Part shown: piece after piece, positions 61,409 through 64,000 of the stretch
Numbering within the stretch: position 1 is the first letter of the stretch
Layout: each line of letters starts with the position of its first letter
Source: Kudoa neothunni
Lineage: Eukaryota; Cnidaria
Reading direction: 5' to 3'
DNA length: 64,000 nt
Assembly: GCA_964304625.1 (NCBI GenBank)
Contig: OZ199839.1
Location: forward strand, 2,170,001-2,234,000
The notes under the pieces: model-generated
Told to the model about the DNA's origin: nothing
What the model saw: the letters and a program-made list of their open reading frames with translations, nothing else
Databases searched by the model: none
Made by a program: the position numbers and the translations under genes

Positions 61409-62525
61409 GCTTAAATTTGATATACGCCCACCTTTAAGCCCCGTTCGAAAAAAGATTTATTTTGTAATAAACAAGATTATATTTAATAATAACGATATGT
61501 AAGTAATAGTCTATAGTTATTCTAATACGATGTCATGCATCACGATTTGAAGTGCACAGATGAAACCATTCCAGAGATCATTACAGTTTTTTCTCCTCCA
61601 CTGAAATTCTGCAAGGAATTCGTTGATTCCACCAATAGAAACAGAGCCATCATCTTGGACTGTAGATGTTCTATTTCTAGGTGAAATTTTGTACTTTATA
61701 GCTCCCCACGTACCTTCGGTTGTGTTTGTATGTGCTCCAGTAATACTATCAACATATTCAATGCTATGGTTAACTGTTAAATGCTGATAGAAGTTATGCA
61801 ATGTAGAATAACTCTTGAAACAATCGGTTATTATAATTGAATATGGCTTTACGTAAATTTTGATTATTTCTATTAATGTTTCTGCCGTTCTATCGGGAAC
61901 TGCAATAAGAAACAATTTTCTTTCGGATGCCCTTTCTACACCACCAAGTACCCATGCTCCGTTAACGTCATGACCTCGGTTGTATTTATGCTTTCCAAAT
62001 TTTGATTCATCCATTTCGACGATTATGTTTTCCTCACCAATGATGACATCTTCGAAATCTAGACTGTCACCAACTATTTGTCTAAAATAATGAGAGTAGT
62101 TTGTGATTGTTTGGGACGAATGACCAGTAATTTTTATCAAATCAACTGTCTTCACGCTAACTAACCAATAATAAGATAATTTGAGGATTGCATTAATTTT
62201 TAGTTTGGTGTGTTTGAAAAATGATTTTTCCAAAATTGAAATTTCTTTTCTACATTTCTTCCCGCAGCATCTCCAGTTTTTCCTGTGTTGCGTAAAATTA
62301 TCATAATTGCAATGCGCACATATATTTGGTGCCTGAAAAACATTATTTTCAATTAAATATTTGATAGAATCCTTTTCATTCTCAAATATATATTCTAGAG
62401 CACTTATTGGAGTAATCATGGCGGATTAAACAGGCCGCAATATGGTGATCAATTTATTGCTCCACGTGTCACACTAACCCCCATTTTGAAAGGGCTTAAA
62501 GGGGGCGTATATCAAATGTGGTCCC
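61409..62525 (-). mobile_element. Merlin DNA transposon, apparently intact
   Basis: Inverted ends TTTGATATACGCCC (left, 61415 on) and its complement GGGCGTATATCAAA (right, near 62503-62517) bracket a full transposase frame. It is 1.1 kb, the usual Merlin size. It is the best reference copy in the window and shows the uninterrupted sequence at both insertion points of the 675-11577 copy. Confidence 0.88.
61517..62419 (-). CDS. Merlin (IS1016-type) transposase
   Basis: DDE transposase of the Merlin superfamily, 300 residues without a break. The N-terminal zinc ribbon has CAHC, then CCGKKC (residues about 34-60). The catalytic domain carries VEMDESKFGKHKYNRGH (first Asp), SIIITDCFKSY (second Asp) and GAHTNTTEGTWGAIK (Glu), with the family's VLGGVERASERKLFLI block between. 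All three acidic residues are present and the start ATG is 106 bases inside the right end. This copy could be active if expressed. Decayed relatives lie at 675-11577 and at 63.26 kb to the window edge. Confidence 0.9.
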   Translation of the reverse strand: MITPISALEYIFENEKDSIKYLIENNVFQAPNICAHCNYDNFTQHRKNWRCCGKKCRKEISILEKSFFKHTKLKINAILKLSYYWLVSVKTVDLIKITGHSSQTITNYSHYFRQIVGDSLDFEDVIIGEENIIVEMDESKFGKHKYNRGHDVNGAWVLGGVERASERKLFLIAVPDRTAETLIEIIKIYVKPYSIIITDCFKSYSTLHNFYQHLTVNHSIEYVDSITGAHTNTTEGTWGAIKYKISPRNRTSTVQDDGSVSIGGINEFLAEFQWRRKNCNDLWNGFICALQIVMHDIVLE

Positions 62526-62737
62526 TATCTTTATTATAATACTATAGTTAATGTTAATTTGATTTTATATAAATGAATTGTAAAAATTTGTATGTTTTAT
62601 ATCAAGAGCAAAACAGATAAATAAGAAATTTTCAGTTGTGAGTGTATAATATACATATTGTAAAAAATATATAAATAAAAAATTTTCAAATATTTATGTC
62701 AAGGTAGGCGCAGAGGTCACAGCTGCCTCCGGCCTCC

Positions 62738-62856
62738 TATATAAAAGACACGTAGATGCGCGTAACTGGCACGTGCGATGAGATTTCACTCTTGTCTAAT
62801 TTTTGTACTAACCAGGGCATGCAAACTACATTCTGCATACCCTGTGTAGCCACGTG
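62738..62856 (+). ncRNA. Possible Sm-class small RNA gene
   Basis: A TATATAAAAG box (62738-62747) is followed by a stretch holding TAATTTTTGT (about 62798-62807), an Sm-site-like run. After five bases comes a strong hairpin, CAGGGCATGCA (62813-62823) pairing with TGCATACCCTG (62834-62844) around a 10-base loop. Sm site plus 3' stem-loop is the layout of U-snRNAs and spliced-leader RNAs. I could not match it to U1, U2, U4, U5, U6 or U7. Two CACGTG E-boxes (62770, 62851) lie inside the segment, so it could instead be promoter DNA. Confidence 0.28.
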
Positions 62857-63259
62857 ACAACATGCGGTAACGGGAGCCGATTTGCATCTCTCATACATCA
62901 AATTTTAGTTATCTTTTGAATTATTAAATATTTAAATCTTAATCAGTGTCTCCGAGGTGCTAAAATTAGGTAATATTTCGGAGAAAGTGCGAGTTACACA
63001 TAAATTATTCCTAATCTCTATTTTGATTATCTGTTAAAAATGTTTTTTGGTTTTATCACGTTACTTTCAAACATAGATAATCACTATCTCAAACAGTTTT
63101 CAAAACTTCTCTTTGAAGAAAAGACGAGAATCATCAAAAATATATAATTCGATATATGATGCGACGGAAATGTACATGCGAAATAATCAGAGATGGTTTG
63201 GGTCGTTTTGAACATCCCATACACCATTATAAGTAACGATCCCCAGACTTTCTAAGAAC

Positions 63260-64000
63260 CCATTCTACAAGTCTGATTCATTTATGTGCTGTCATTGGAA
63301 TTCTCCCAAGAAGTCGTCGATCCCACCTTCTTCGACCTCACCATCCTCATTTACGGATGATGTCCTGTTTCTAGGGGAGATTCTGTATTTGATGGCATTC
63401 CAGGCTCCTTCAATGGTGTTAGTGTGCGCTCCTGTTAGAGAGTGCACAAATTCGATACTGTGGTTAACCCTTGAATGATCATAGAATTGGCGGAGTTGAC
63501 TGTAACTGAAGAAACAATCAGTAATTACAGTGGTTCATTCTCGAACATAAGTTTTTATAATTGATATTAATGTTTCTGCCGTCCGATGGGGAACTTCAAT
63601 AAGAAACATCTTCCTTTCGTCACTACGGGCAACTCCACCGAGGACTCAGGCACCGTTAATTGGATATTCACGATGATGTTTGTTTTTATTAAACTTAGAC
63701 TCATTGATTTCAACGACGATTCCTGAACCCTCAATGATCGGATAATCTAAGTCTAGACTAACTGCCTCAAACAGTTGCTGTAATTTGATACAGTAGCACT
63801 CGAATGGCTAGTTATTAACATCAGATGTTTCAACTTAATTCCCACCAACCAATAGCATGCGAATTGCAGAATATTGATGTTTTTTGTGTACACCCATTTT
63901 TTCGATGGAATGAAATGTCACCGTTCCCACAAGTAGAACAAGATTCCGGTTTTATTATGACTTGTTTTTCAAACGAATAAGCAATGGCGTTTTCTTCGTT
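63260..64000 (-). pseudogene. Merlin transposase, divergent and decayed, cut by window edge
   Basis: The minus strand reads pieces of the same transposase as at 61.5 kb: RSDERKMFLIEVPHRTAETL, VNHSIEFVHSLTGAHTNT and RISPRNRTSS. It is clearly diverged, with frame changes and several stops, for example in the HREYPINGA and REHTVITDCF regions. The N-terminal part continues beyond the window. It belongs to a different, older Merlin subfamily from the copy beside it. Confidence 0.75.

Noticed and set aside
1-64000. CRISPR arrays, bacterial operons or ribosome-binding sites
   Set aside because: Spliced metazoan genes and eukaryotic transposons make these irrelevant, and no regularly spaced repeats were seen.

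Overview
The window is animal nuclear DNA from an unidentified invertebrate. It is strongly AT-rich. Genes carry very short GT-AG introns, mostly 38-81 bases and in one case apparently 31. Reading across short exons on both strands gives eight recognisable metazoan genes: SAP30BP/HCNGP, APC1, a STAM-type SH3 protein, USP39, MZT1, DNAJC25, MCU and a decayed OTUD5-type deubiquitinase. Two further genes are unrecognised. Short introns and shortened proteins (MCU, STAM, MZT1) suggest a reduced genome such as a small parasitic animal, but the lineage cannot be fixed from this sequence.

Layout. 1-12 kb is a stack of mobile elements. A Merlin DNA transposon (675-11577) was hit by a Ty3-type LTR retroelement (1395-9503), itself hit by a second Ty3-type element (5099-9291). 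A hAT-type MITE (9690-11448) also entered the Merlin and later received a Helitron (10210-11387). 12-23 kb holds the OTUD5-like pseudogene, a second Helitron copy in inverted orientation, a broken piggyBac and dispersed repeats. 23.7-25 kb is SAP30BP (minus). 25.6-27.3 kb is a pogo/Tigger-like element and 28.0-28.3 kb a TTAA MITE. 30-36 kb is APC1 (plus). 37-38.4 kb is a hAT element with a perfect 8-bp target duplication. 42-43.8 kb is an unrecognised 542-residue gene (minus). 46.5-48.8 kb is a dead hAT transposon with BED-finger and hATC remnants. 49.6-60.3 kb is a gene cluster: STAM-like (+), USP39 (-), a tRNA-derived SINE, MZT1 (-) and DNAJC25 (+) back to back, then MCU (-). 61.4-64 kb holds an apparently intact Merlin and a third decayed Merlin cut by the window edge. 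Between these two lies a possible small RNA gene with an Sm-like site and a 3' stem-loop.

The genes are housekeeping in character and do not form an operon: cell cycle (APC1), spindle nucleation (MZT1), splicing (USP39, SAP30BP), endosomal sorting (STAM), ER folding (DNAJC25) and mitochondrial calcium (MCU). What several share is a GC-rich NRF1-like palindrome (GCGCAAGCGC or GCGCATGCGC) just upstream of the start, despite the AT-rich background.
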